NCBI GenBank assembly: GCA_016927815.1
Contig: JAFGLY010000113.1
Coordinates: 1-39,954 of the forward strand
Source: Deltaproteobacteria bacterium
GTDB lineage: Bacteria; Myxococcota_A; UBA796; JAFGLY01
DNA: 39,954 bases
Direction: 5' to 3'
Shown: positions 23,808-32,403 of the stretch, in pieces
How positions within the stretch are numbered: position 1 is the first letter of the stretch
How the letters are laid out: every line of letters begins with the position of its first letter
Program-made: the position numbers and the translations under genes
Notes under the pieces: generated by a model
The model's input: only the letters and a program-made list of their open reading frames with translations
The model's database searches: none
What the model was told of the DNA's origin: nothing

Positions 23808-25484
23808 GTGTCGCCGAAGACCGCCCGATGGGCCCGACTCGCCGGTTGGACCCTCGCCCTGGCCGTGCTGGTCGTGCTCTACGTGGTACTCCAGCCGCAC
23901 ATCGTCGGCGACCGTAGGTTCAACCGAGATCGTTCCGAGACCTTCAAGGTATGGATCCTCGGCTTCGGCATCGGCCTGGTGGCCTTGAGATGGGCCTGGC
24001 ACCGCTGGCTGGAGCCCCGTGCCAGCTCGCTGACCCGCTGGAGCAGCCGGGCGCTCGCGTTCCTGCTCCTGGCCCTCTGCTTCACCGCCGTGGCCAACTA
24101 CGGGCGCTTCGGGACCTACGTGATCCGGGATCGCGTGGACGTCTACGACCTCATCCACTACTACCTGAACGCCCGGTACTTCGACGAGCTCGGCTACTAC
24201 GACCTCTACCCCGCCTGCATTCTGGCCGACCTCGAGAACGGCGGGCCGTGGTTCAAGTCCAACCCCCCCACCTTCCAGGACCAGGACGAGAACGGCTACG
24301 CGTTCCGGCCGATCTCCGAGGGCGTCCAGAAGGGCCTGACCGTGAAGGAGAAGTTCACGCCCGAGCGTTGGGCCTCCTTCTCCCACGAATTCCTCGTCCT
24401 GCAGCGGGAAACCTACGGACTCACCCTGGACTACTGGTGGCAGCTCGTCAACGACCACGGCTTCAACGGCTCACCCGCCTGGGTCGGGTACGCCTCGCCG
24501 ATCGCCAAGCTCGTGCCCGTGGAGTCGGTGAAGCTCCTGGGGTACCTCGACCTGGTGCTGCTGCTGGGCGCCGTGGGGGCGTCGTGGTGGGCGTTCGGAG
24601 GATGGTCCGCGGGGTTCCTCCTGCTCTTCCTCGTGACCACCTACAGCACCCGGTGGCCCACGGTCACCTGGGCCTTCCTGAGGTACGACTACGCCGTGGC
24701 CCTGATCCTCGGTGCCGCGTTCGTGCGCAAGGGAAAGGGGTTCTGGGCGGGCCTCTCGACGAGTCACGCCACGGCCATGCGCATCTTTCCTCTGCTCTGG
24801 AGCTTCGGCCCCGCCGTCCAGGGGCTGTGGCAGCTCGTCCGCCACCGTCGCCTCGAGCGGTTCGCCCTGCTCTTCCTCGCAGGTTTCGTGGTCTGGCTGT
24901 TGGCTCTGGAGGCCAACTTCGCGATCCAGTACGGGTGGGACGCCGTGGTCTCCTACTGGACCGACATGGCGACGCACATGGAACCCGCGAACCTGTCGTC
25001 CCGCCGGGAGGGGCTCGCCATCGCCCTGGCCTATCGGGGCGAGTTCGACGCAGGGTGGTCCGAGGCCCGGATCAACCGGGTGGCGTTCCAGGAACCGATC
25101 CGGATGGTCGTGGCGGCACTCCTCCTGCTGCCGCTGGCCTGGGGCCTGCGCCGGGCGGATCGGGCGGAGGCCTACGCGCTCGGCTTCATCCCCTTCTTTG
25201 CCCTGACCACCGCCTCCTACTACTACTACGTCGTTCGGGCGCCGCTCATCGCCGTCTACGGCTCGGACCTGCGCCGCGGCCGGCACGCGCTGGCGCTCGG
25301 GTTCCTGCTCGCGGTGGACCTGTTCAGCAACTTCGCCGAGCAGCACCTGGGTGGGAACCGGATCTTCGTCATCGGGTGGCTCGGCTGGTCCCTCCTCGCC
25401 TTCTGTATCGGCACGATCGGCGTCCTCCTGTGGGAGGACGCCCATGCACGCCCCAAGACCGCCCCTCTTCCGGAGCCGTCATGA
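23808..25484 (+). CDS. Multi-spanning GT-C-like membrane glycosyltransferase
   Basis: A 558-residue integral membrane protein with about ten predicted helices (first ones: WTLALAVLVVLYVVL, VWILGFGIGLVALRW, ALAFLLLALCFTAV). After the third helix comes DVYDLIHYYLNARYFDELGYYDLY, seen here as DLIHYYLNARYFDELG. Acidic residues in this first large loop, followed by a sugar-lipid-like topology, are typical of GT-C glycosyltransferases using polyprenyl-phosphate sugars (GT87/PMT-like). Family assignment is tentative. Start is GTG 23808 with GGAG upstream. The stop overlaps the ATG of the AMMECR1-like lipoprotein gene, so they probably act together. The donor and acceptor are unknown. Confidence 0.7.
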   Translation: MSPKTARWARLAGWTLALAVLVVLYVVLQPHIVGDRRFNRDRSETFKVWILGFGIGLVALRWAWHRWLEPRASSLTRWSSRALAFLLLALCFTAVANYGRFGTYVIRDRVDVYDLIHYYLNARYFDELGYYDLYPACILADLENGGPWFKSNPPTFQDQDENGYAFRPISEGVQKGLTVKEKFTPERWASFSHEFLVLQRETYGLTLDYWWQLVNDHGFNGSPAWVGYASPIAKLVPVESVKLLGYLDLVLLLGAVGASWWAFGGWSAGFLLLFLVTTYSTRWPTVTWAFLRYDYAVALILGAAFVRKGKGFWAGLSTSHATAMRIFPLLWSFGPAVQGLWQLVRHRRLERFALLFLAGFVVWLLALEANFAIQYGWDAVVSYWTDMATHMEPANLSSRREGLAIALAYRGEFDAGWSEARINRVAFQEPIRMVVAALLLLPLAWGLRRADRAEAYALGFIPFFALTTASYYYYVVRAPLIAVYGSDLRRGRHALALGFLLAVDLFSNFAEQHLGGNRIFVIGWLGWSLLAFCIGTIGVLLWEDAHARPKTAPLPEPS

Positions 25485-27871
25485 AGCACCTCCCCCGCCT
25501 CCTCGCCTGGAGCATCCTGGTCCTCGCGCTCGGATCCTGTGGCGACTCCCGGAAGGTCGCGCGCACCTCTGCCGGCATCGTCGTGACGGGCACGACGTTC
25601 GAGGAGCGCCTCGACAGCGCGGTCCTACGCGCGGCCAAAGGCACGCTGGGCACCGAGGCGAAGAAGGCGCTCCAGGGCGTGCCGGGAGCGGTCCTGGTGG
25701 ACGCCCCCTCCAAGGTGACGGGCCTGCCCGAGGGCACGGAAGTCAAGCCGCTCTTGGGCGAGGGGCCGCTCGGCGAAGCGCTGTTCGGCACCGACGAGGA
25801 GGCCGCGGCCCGCAAGGTCCTGGAGTCCGGATCCCGCGTGGTGATCGTGCACTGGCGGCTGCGCTCCTCGGTGGACCGAGGCGGGTCGGTCCTGGCCAAG
25901 CTCTACCACCACTCCGACCTGTCCTGGTTCTCTCTCTTCCGCGTCACCGACGAGCTGTTCCTCTACCGGGTGCTCGACCAGCCCGTGGAGTTCCCGCCTG
26001 CCCTGGCCGCGGTCTGCATCGCGGCCTTGAGGTCCACCCTGTCCGGCCAGGGTCTGCCGCCCCTTCCGGACGTGAAGGCGCGCGAGGGCGCCTGGGATCT
26101 CGTCGCGTCGGTCCGTGGGCAGGGACGCGAGCTGGCCGTGGGCCTGGCGCACAGCTCGGACCTGCGCAAGGCCATCCTGGAGCTGGCCTCCGACCTCGAG
26201 CGAGCCCATCGCCGGAACATGGAGATCCATGGCTTCCCGCCCCTGAAGGACCACATCCCGGATCTCTCCATCGAGATCCATCGGATCACCGAGCTGGCCG
26301 TGGTCGAACCCCGTGGCGAGCAGGACCTGGAGGGGCTCTGGGAGCTGGGAATGGACGGCGCGATCATCCGTGATTTCGAGAGCCGGAAGTCCGGCGTCTT
26401 CCCGGGCGCCGTTGCCTACACGCGCGCGTTGCGCACGGCCGACGACTTCCTGATCGAAGCTGCGGCCTTCCACCGGTTGGACGCCCGGCGGCCCTGGCGC
26501 GACGACGCCATCCTCCTCCAGATGTTCCGCACCCACCACTTCCGGGAGTACCCGGGCAAGGGCATCGTCTACCTGTTCCGGGGGGTGCCGCCGGTGCCCA
26601 TCGAGGCAGTCACCCTCCGCAACACGGAGCGAGCCCTCCTCCGGGCGGCAGAGTGGTACCTCGCCAACCAGAGGAGCGACGGCTCGGTCACCTACAAGTG
26701 GTGGCCCGCCGAGAACCGGGAGTCCAACGAGTACAACATCGTCCGCCACACGCTGGCCACGTGGAACCTGTCCCAGGCCTGGCACATCGATCCCCGGCCC
26801 GAGTTCCTCGAGGGTGCGGCCAGGGCCCAGGACTACACGCTCCAGTTCCTGGTCCGCGAGGGGGACATGGCCTACTTCACCCACCAGAACAACACCAAGC
26901 TCGGAACGGTGGTGGTGGGGCTCCTCGGGATGATCGAGCTGGCCCGCATCCAGAACGACCATGGAAACGACGATCTGATGCGACAGCTCGGCGCCTTCGT
27001 GAAGTACATGCAGGTCCGAGAGGGGCCCGAGAAGGGCAGGTTCAAGGGCTACCACGTGCCCGAGGACCACCCCTACTACGACGAGGAGAACGACATCGTC
27101 CCCGGCGAGGCGGCCCTGGCGCTCACGCAACTGGCCGAATGGCTCCAGGATCCCTCCTGGCTCGAGCCCCTCCGGGACTACTGGACCTACTACCAGCCGT
27201 GGTTCCGCGAGAAGGCCGCCCGGAAGCACACGGATGCCCCCTGGCCCGCCTGGATCTACGACAACCAGACCCGTCTGGATCTCGTGGAGTTCGGCCCATG
27301 GACGGTCATGGCCGCGAACGCCCATCACCGGGCCACCAACGATCCGACCGTGGCGGCGTTCGGGCTCGAGGTGGCACGGTGGATGATCGAGTCGTACCAG
27401 TACGACGAAGCCCGCACGCCCTGGCGGGACTACCTCGGCGGCTACTACAAGCTCCCACACGAACTCCCGGCCATGCAGGCGTTCTGCTACGCCGAGGGCA
27501 CCGCCGCGGCCTACCAGATGGCCCTCCGGGCCGCGCCGGAGCAGGCGCCGTTCTTCGAGAAGGCCACGCGGTCCACGGTCCGGTTCGCCTACGTCATGCA
27601 GTTCGACGACTGGAACACGTACCCCTTCTCCCGACCGTGGGTGGTCCGGGGGGGCATCCGGTACGCGATGAACGAGACCAAAGTTCGAATTGACTACGTC
27701 CACCATGCCTTTTCCGCCATGTACCAGTACCTCGTGGGTGCCCGCGCGGATCCCGCACTGCCTGAGGGCGTAAAGGCCGACGTACCCCTGCTCGACGACC
27801 AGATCGCCGCGGCCCGGGCCCGGCTGGAGCACGCTCGCGCCAGCCAGGGGTCGAAGGCGTCGGAGAACTGA
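25481..27871 (+). CDS. Lipoprotein with AMMECR1-like domain and helical-toroid-like domain
   Basis: A 796-residue lipoprotein (signal peptide, lipobox ALGSC, Cys20). Residues about 180-365 resemble AMMECR1 proteins: FPPLKDHIPDLSIEIHRI, then LEGLWELGMDGAIIRDF, GVFPGAVAY and a last segment with DDFLIEAAAF. The hallmark LRGCIG of AMMECR1 is not present. Residues about 385-770 are helix-rich, with many Trp, Tyr and acidic residues (RAAEWYLANQRSDGSVTYKWW, read as EWYLANQRSDGS; YDEENDIVPGEAALALTQLA), and resemble six-hairpin (alpha/alpha)6 toroid enzymes such as glycoside hydrolases or sugar epimerases. ATG 25481 overlaps the GT-C gene stop. A role in a glycan or lipid-linked sugar outside the cytoplasm is inferred from this pairing. 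Domain calls need a profile search. Confidence 0.7.
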   Translation: MKHLPRLLAWSILVLALGSCGDSRKVARTSAGIVVTGTTFEERLDSAVLRAAKGTLGTEAKKALQGVPGAVLVDAPSKVTGLPEGTEVKPLLGEGPLGEALFGTDEEAAARKVLESGSRVVIVHWRLRSSVDRGGSVLAKLYHHSDLSWFSLFRVTDELFLYRVLDQPVEFPPALAAVCIAALRSTLSGQGLPPLPDVKAREGAWDLVASVRGQGRELAVGLAHSSDLRKAILELASDLERAHRRNMEIHGFPPLKDHIPDLSIEIHRITELAVVEPRGEQDLEGLWELGMDGAIIRDFESRKSGVFPGAVAYTRALRTADDFLIEAAAFHRLDARRPWRDDAILLQMFRTHHFREYPGKGIVYLFRGVPPVPIEAVTLRNTERALLRAAEWYLANQRSDGSVTYKWWPAENRESNEYNIVRHTLATWNLSQAWHIDPRPEFLEGAARAQDYTLQFLVREGDMAYFTHQNNTKLGTVVVGLLGMIELARIQNDHGNDDLMRQLGAFVKYMQVREGPEKGRFKGYHVPEDHPYYDEENDIVPGEAALALTQLAEWLQDPSWLEPLRDYWTYYQPWFREKAARKHTDAPWPAWIYDNQTRLDLVEFGPWTVMAANAHHRATNDPTVAAFGLEVARWMIESYQYDEARTPWRDYLGGYYKLPHELPAMQAFCYAEGTAAAYQMALRAAPEQAPFFEKATRSTVRFAYVMQFDDWNTYPFSRPWVVRGGIRYAMNETKVRIDYVHHAFSAMYQYLVGARADPALPEGVKADVPLLDDQIAAARARLEHARASQGSKASEN

Positions 27872-27904
27872 ATCGCCGTGCGTTCTTCGGAGATTGGAGT
27901 CACC

Positions 27905-28762
27905 GTGAGTTCACGCATGCCGTTCCTGTTCCCGCTGCTCCTGGCTGCGGCCTGCTCGAAGACGAACGCCTGGGACAGCCCCGAGGGGAAGGACTGGATC
28001 CAGGTCGAGGCGTCGCCCGCCGATGCCACCTGCGGGCTCCGCATGGATGGCACCGCCGAGTGCTGGGGACCGGATGCGGACGACGGCCTGGCCCCCCCTT
28101 CGGACTACCTCGTGGACATGGCCCTCTCCCACCTGTTCTACGGGATCAACTACGACGCCGAGATCGTCGTGGGCGAGGAACGGGGCGACGGCGTCCACGC
28201 CCTCGACCTCTCGGACCTGCTCGACGGCACCCGGTACATCGACGCGGCCGCGGGCTCGGCCTGGATCTGCGGCCTGTCCGAGGAGGGGGCCCTGCGCTGC
28301 ACCGGCAGCTCGAGCGTGATCTCCGCCGTGCCGCAGTCAGGGCATTACGCCCAGATCTCCGGTGGAAACTGGTACCTCTGCGCTCGTCGCGCGGATGGGA
28401 CGGCCTCGTGCTGGGACGAGGACAGCCAGCAGATCGACCGCCTCGGGCCCTACACGACACTGGACGCGGGACCGCGCGGGGCCTGCGGGGTGGCCGAGAA
28501 CGGAGAGTTGAGATGCTGGGGGGACGTCTTCGTCGAGGACGACTCCGGTCCGTACAAGGACGTGAGCGTCGGCACCGCCATCGCCTGTGCCCTCGATCGG
28601 CAGAGCGTCATCTGGTGCTGGTGGGACCCGACCATCGTCTCCAACGTGGTCCCACCGACCGACGGTCCCTTCATCGGCCTGGCCGCCGGCACCTTCCAGG
28701 TGTGCGGGCTGCGCCTGGACGGCGGGATCTCCTGCGCCCAGGCCGAGGCCGCGGGCGAGTAG
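27905..28762 (+). CDS. RCC1-like repeat lipoprotein
   Basis: A 285-residue lipoprotein (lipobox LAAACS, Cys17). It has about six RCC1-like (beta-propeller) blades, each with the pattern C-G/A-L...G...C-W: ATCGLRMDGTAECWG, WICGLSEEGALRCTG, YLCARRADGTASCWD, GACGVAENGELRCWG, and two weaker ones. Each blade has a Cys pair, which probably forms a disulphide in the periplasm. Proteins of this type are common in myxobacteria, and their roles are mostly unknown. I chose GTG 27905 because GGAG lies five to six bases upstream; GTG 27878 or ATG 27917 are alternatives. It lies 33 bases after the AMMECR1-like gene and converges on thiC. Confidence 0.7.
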   Translation: MSSRMPFLFPLLLAAACSKTNAWDSPEGKDWIQVEASPADATCGLRMDGTAECWGPDADDGLAPPSDYLVDMALSHLFYGINYDAEIVVGEERGDGVHALDLSDLLDGTRYIDAAAGSAWICGLSEEGALRCTGSSSVISAVPQSGHYAQISGGNWYLCARRADGTASCWDEDSQQIDRLGPYTTLDAGPRGACGVAENGELRCWGDVFVEDDSGPYKDVSVGTAIACALDRQSVIWCWWDPTIVSNVVPPTDGPFIGLAAGTFQVCGLRLDGGISCAQAEAAGE

Positions 28763-28782
28763 CGACCCCGGCCGGCCTTGGG

Positions 28783-30159
28783 CTACTCCTTCCTCTCGAG
28801 GCAGGGCGCATCGGGGTCCAGGGCGCTTGCGGCGAGCATGCGCCAGGTGGCAGCGTCCTGGGACAGGCGCATGGCGCAGAAGCGGGGACCGCACATGGAG
28901 CAGTGGTGGACGCTCCGGTTGGTGCCTCGTGGCGCCACGGCCTCGCGGTACTCTCGGGCGCGGTCGCTGTCGAGGGCCAGGTCGAACTGGGCGTCCCAGT
29001 CGAATGCGAAACGGGCGCGGGCCATCTCGTCGTCGCGATCCCGGGCCCCGGGCCGACCGCGGGCCACGTCGGCGGCGTGGGCGGCGATCCGGTGGGCGAT
29101 GATGCCTGCGCGGACGTCCTCCGCGTCGGGGAGCGCGAGGTGCTCCTTGGGCGTGACGTAGCAGAGCATGGACGCACCGGCCCAGGCCGCCAGGGCCCCC
29201 CCGATGGCCGAGGCGATGTGGTCGTACCCGGCCGCGATGTCGGTCACGAGCGGGCCGAGCACGTAGAAGGGGGCCTCCTCGCAGATCCGTTGCTCGCGCT
29301 CGACGTTCTCCTGGATGCGGTGCATCGGGACGTGGCCCGGCCCCTCGATCATGACCTGGACGTCGCGGGCCCAGGCCCTCCGGCACAGCTCCCCGAGCAC
29401 GTCGAGTTCGCCGTACTGGGCACCGTCACCGGCGTCCGCCAGGCACCCGGGCCGGAGCGAGTCGCCCAGGGACAGGGTGATGTCGTACCGGGTGCACAGG
29501 TCGAGGAGATCGTCGTACACCTGGTAGAAGGGATTCTCCTCCCCGCGGGCGATCATCCACCGAGCCATCAGTGCCCCGCCCCGGCTCACGACCCCGGTCA
29601 GGCGCCCGTCGAGCCGGCCGAGCAGGGACCTCAAGATGCCGCAGTGGATGGTCATGTAGTCCACGCCCTGCCGGGCCTGGCTCTCCACCACCTCGAGGAG
29701 GTCGGTCGGCGACAGGTCCTCCACCCGCTCCGCCCGCGCCACCGCTTCGTACACCGGTACCGTACCGAGTGGCACCGGGCAGTTCTGAAGGATGGCCGAG
29801 CGGATCCCGGGAATGTCGCCTCCGGTGGACAGGTCCATGACCGTGTCCGCGCCGTACCGGACGCAGACCGCGAGCTTGTGGAGCTCGTTCTCGATGTCGC
29901 TGGTCAAGGCCGAGTTCCCGATGTTGGCGTTGACCTTGCACCGAGCGGCGAGGCCGATGCCCACGGGCACCAGGTTCTGGTGGTGGACGTTGGCGGGGAT
30001 CACCATGCGGCCCCGTGCGACCTCGGCACGGATCGTCTCGGGCCCGAGCCTTTCGGACTCGGCCACGACCTGCATCTCAGGCGTGATCTCTCCCTGCCGG
30101 GCCAGGTGCATCTGGGAGCGGTTGCCGGTTCGTTCGAGAGCGTACGCGCGTCGGCTCAT
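28783..30159 (-). CDS. thiC: Phosphomethylpyrimidine synthase
   Basis: A non-canonical radical SAM enzyme that rearranges aminoimidazole ribotide to HMP phosphate, the pyrimidine part of thiamine. The 458-residue chain matches the bacterial short ThiC. Diagnostic segments are [70 protein letters not shown] and the cluster-binding CSMCGPRFC near the C-terminus (CX2CX4C). It is the last gene of the long minus-strand run: its ATG at 30159 overlaps the stop of the PAP2 gene (ATGA), so no TPP riboswitch can sit directly upstream. The stop is 20 bases from the convergent RCC1 gene. Confidence 0.95.
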   Translation of the reverse strand: MSRRAYALERTGNRSQMHLARQGEITPEMQVVAESERLGPETIRAEVARGRMVIPANVHHQNLVPVGIGLAARCKVNANIGNSALTSDIENELHKLAVCVRYGADTVMDLSTGGDIPGIRSAILQNCPVPLGTVPVYEAVARAERVEDLSPTDLLEVVESQARQGVDYMTIHCGILRSLLGRLDGRLTGVVSRGGALMARWMIARGEENPFYQVYDDLLDLCTRYDITLSLGDSLRPGCLADAGDGAQYGELDVLGELCRRAWARDVQVMIEGPGHVPMHRIQENVEREQRICEEAPFYVLGPLVTDIAAGYDHIASAIGGALAAWAGASMLCYVTPKEHLALPDAEDVRAGIIAHRIAAHAADVARGRPGARDRDDEMARARFAFDWDAQFDLALDSDRAREYREAVAPRGTNRSVHHCSMCGPRFCAMRLSQDAATWRMLAASALDPDAPCLERKE

Positions 30160-30686
30160 GGCGACCCCTGGGTGGGAGGACCGGATAGCGTACCCCGGCC
30201 GGTGGATCCCCGCTGGATCAGGTAACGGATCGCGAGCCCGATGCCGGTACCCAGGAGCGCACCTCCCAGGATGTCGGAGGGCCAGTGCACCCCTGCCACC
30301 ACGCGGGAAAGGGCCACCAGGGTGGCGAGCACCCAGGCCCAGGGCCGACCCAGTACCGCGGCCACGGCGAAGAGGGCGGCCGCGTGCGCGGACGGGAAGG
30401 CCTCCCCGCTGCCGCACCCCGCGGGCAGGACCAGGTCGGCGAGCTGGTGGCAGGGGCGGATCCTGCCCACGATCGGCTTGAAGACCCGTACCACCACGAC
30501 GTCCGCCACGGCACCGGCCAGGCCCACGCGGACGGCCTCGCCCCAGCGGCGAAGGCGCCACGCCCGAAGGAGCAGGAGCCCGACGAGGAGGAGGGTGCCA
30601 GCCCGGCCGTCCACGAAACGGCAGGTCACACCCACGCCGGGCAGCGTGGCGAGGCCGTTCAGGACCCTGAGGATGGCCTCGTCCAC
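30156..30686 (-). CDS. PAP2-family membrane phosphatase
   Basis: A 176-residue membrane phosphatase of the PAP2 superfamily, which removes phosphate from lipids such as phosphatidic acid or undecaprenyl diphosphate. All three active-site motifs are visible: KX6RP (Lys70, Arg77, Pro78), PSAH (98-101) and SRX5HX3D (Ser127, Arg128, His134, Asp138). Around them are about five membrane helices (for example [10 protein letters not shown]). The exact lipid substrate cannot be told. Start is GTG 30686, 10 bases after the nuclease stop, and the gene overlaps thiC. Position inside an envelope operon suits a role in undecaprenyl-phosphate recycling or lipid turnover. Confidence 0.85.
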   Translation of the reverse strand: MDEAILRVLNGLATLPGVGVTCRFVDGRAGTLLLVGLLLLRAWRLRRWGEAVRVGLAGAVADVVVVRVFKPIVGRIRPCHQLADLVLPAGCGSGEAFPSAHAAALFAVAAVLGRPWAWVLATLVALSRVVAGVHWPSDILGGALLGTGIGLAIRYLIQRGSTGRGTLSGPPTQGSP

Positions 30687-30696
30687 GGCACTGGCC

Positions 30697-31512
30697 TCAC
30701 CGCTGGCTCGCGACCTTGTGGTCTCGGACGTCCACGATCTGCCCCCGAGGGTCCAGGAGGGTGAGACGGTCCACCTTGTTGTTCCAGACCGGCACGCGGC
30801 TTCCCAGGTGGATGCGGATCTGCCGCTCCGGGTCCACCTGGTGCTCGCCCGCGCCCGAGCGGAGCTCGAAGGTGTGGCCGGGCGGAATCACCACCTCGGG
30901 CAGGCGAAAGGACCGTCCCCTCGCGTTGGTGACGCGGTAGCCCGACAGGTTCTGCGGCGTGTCCGTGATGTTGCAGATCCGGGCGTACTCGGCGTTGGGG
31001 TCCTCGCGCTCGTCTCCCCGGCCGTTTGCGTGGAACGAGGTGATGTGGAAGGGCCCGCGGAAGTGGGGATCGGACCAGATGCCGATCCGCTCGCCACGAG
31101 CGGCCGCCTGCGCCTCGAGGAGCGGCGCGACATCGCCCTCGATCGGGGGCAGGAGGAACACGTGCCCCAGGCCCAGGCGCACGAGGTGCGTCTCGAGGGA
31201 CTTCCCGTCCACGAGGACGTCGGCCACGAGGCGGCCGTACCCGTCCCGCACCACCGATCCGTACCTGAGCTCGACCATCCGCCCCAGCAGGAAGGCCTTG
31301 GCAGCCTCCCGGGCCTCCTCTCCGAACGGCTCCTTGGGACGCAGCTCCGTGGTGTTCACGCCCTTGAGCCGGACGCGCTCTCCGTTCTCCAGTGTGTAGG
31401 TGTCCCCGTCGTAGACGCGCACCACCCGGGCGGACGCGGGCGGGGTCTCGACGTCTGCCGCGATCCCATGCCCTGCGAGGGCGAGGAGGACGAGGAGGCA
31501 GATCAGGCGCAC
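30697..31512 (-). CDS. Secreted staphylococcal-type nuclease with lamin-tail domain
   Basis: A 271-residue exported protein. The signal peptide (MRLICLLVLLALAGHGIAA) is followed by a thermonuclease fold (about residues 28-150) with the catalytic set Arg48, Glu56 and Arg94 and the metal-site segment VYDGDTYTL, in line with staphylococcal nuclease. Residues about 158-260 look like a lamin tail (LTD) beta-sandwich: ARICNITDTPQNLSGYRV, FRLPEVVIPPGHTFELRSG, VWNNKVDRLTLLD. LTD domains join bacterial surface enzymes to other structures. Start is GTG 31512. The gene lies between lipA and the PAP2 gene with small gaps. It may degrade DNA or RNA outside the cytoplasm. Confidence 0.85.
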   Translation of the reverse strand: MRLICLLVLLALAGHGIAADVETPPASARVVRVYDGDTYTLENGERVRLKGVNTTELRPKEPFGEEAREAAKAFLLGRMVELRYGSVVRDGYGRLVADVLVDGKSLETHLVRLGLGHVFLLPPIEGDVAPLLEAQAAARGERIGIWSDPHFRGPFHITSFHANGRGDEREDPNAEYARICNITDTPQNLSGYRVTNARGRSFRLPEVVIPPGHTFELRSGAGEHQVDPERQIRIHLGSRVPVWNNKVDRLTLLDPRGQIVDVRDHKVASQR

Positions 31513-31536
31513 CAGGAATCCCTTCGAAGGAACGGG

Positions 31537-32403
31537 TCAGACCCGACCCGAGGCGAGCAGTTCCCCGGCCCGGTACGAGGACCGCACCAGCGGTCCCGAG
31601 GCTACCATGGAGAACCCGAGCGCGTGTGCCTCCTCGCGCCAGGCCTCGAACGTCTCGGGAGCGATCCACTCCGCCACCGCGACATGCGCCCTGGAGGGTG
31701 CGAGGTACTGGCCCAGGGTGAGGCTCGTCACCCCCACGCCCCGGAGCGCCCGGAGCGTCTCTCGGATCTCCTCGGCGGTCTCGCCCATCCCCAGCAGGAG
31801 GGCCGACTTGGTGACCATGCCGGGTCGGATGGTGCCCGCGAGCCTGAGCACCTCGAGCGATCGGGCGACCGAGCAGCGGGGATCCCGCACCCGGGCCTGC
31901 AGGCGGTCCACGGTCTCGAGGTTGTGGGCGAACACGTCCGGGCCCGCATCCACCAGCGTCCGCACGGCCTGGGCATCGCCGCCGAAGTCCGAGGCCAGCA
32001 CCTCGACGGTGACCCCGGGCGCGTGCTCGCGCAGGGCCGCGACCACGGCCGCGAGGTGGGCGGCTCCGCCGTCCGGGAGGTCGTCTCGGGTGACGCAGGT
32101 GATCACCACGTGCCTCAAGCCCCAGGTCACCACGGCGCGTGCGACCCGTCCCGGTTCGGAAGCGTCCACGCGACCGCCTGGATTTCCCCTGTGGACGGCA
32201 CAGAAACGGCATCCGCGCGTGCAGGTGTCGCCGAGCACCAGGAACGTGGCGGTGCCGGAGGACCAGCACTCCCCCCGGTTGGGGCACCGGGCCTCCTCGC
32301 AGACGGTGTGGAGACCGAGTTCGCCGAGCGTGCGCTTGATCGCCCCGTAGGCCTCCCCCCCGCCGGGCCGGACCTTGAGCCACGCGGGCTTGTGCGCGAT
32401 CAT
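31537..32403 (-). CDS. lipA: Lipoyl synthase
   Basis: A radical SAM enzyme that inserts two sulphur atoms into octanoyl groups on 2-oxoacid dehydrogenase E2 subunits. The auxiliary cluster is Cys35, Cys40, Cys46 (CX4CX5C), the SAM cluster is Cys61, Cys65, Cys68 (CX3CX2C in CTRGCRFC), and the C-terminal RSSY motif that ligates the auxiliary cluster is at VRSSYRAGE. Other family segments: TSLTLGQYLAPS and FAHNLETVDRL. Length, 288 residues, is normal. ATG 32403 overlaps the last base of the bamA stop, so it is coupled to bamA. No lipB ligase is present in the window. Confidence 0.95.
   Translation of the reverse strand: MIAHKPAWLKVRPGGGEAYGAIKRTLGELGLHTVCEEARCPNRGECWSSGTATFLVLGDTCTRGCRFCAVHRGNPGGRVDASEPGRVARAVVTWGLRHVVITCVTRDDLPDGGAAHLAAVVAALREHAPGVTVEVLASDFGGDAQAVRTLVDAGPDVFAHNLETVDRLQARVRDPRCSVARSLEVLRLAGTIRPGMVTKSALLLGMGETAEEIRETLRALRGVGVTSLTLGQYLAPSRAHVAVAEWIAPETFEAWREEAHALGFSMVASGPLVRSSYRAGELLASGRV

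Noticed and set aside
5177-27871. AMMECR1-MEMO-radical SAM system formed by the PflX-type protein and the AMMECR1-like lipoprotein
   Set aside because: The genes are about 20 kb apart, the radical SAM protein is of the PflX type, and no Memo gene is present.
30160-30700. TPP riboswitch before thiC
   Set aside because: thiC overlaps the PAP2 stop, and I saw no aptamer motifs upstream.
31521-31530. Perfect palindrome CCTTCGAAGG between lipA and the nuclease gene
   Set aside because: Ten bases with no loop and no T-run; it does not form a terminator hairpin and may be chance or part of the ribosome site.
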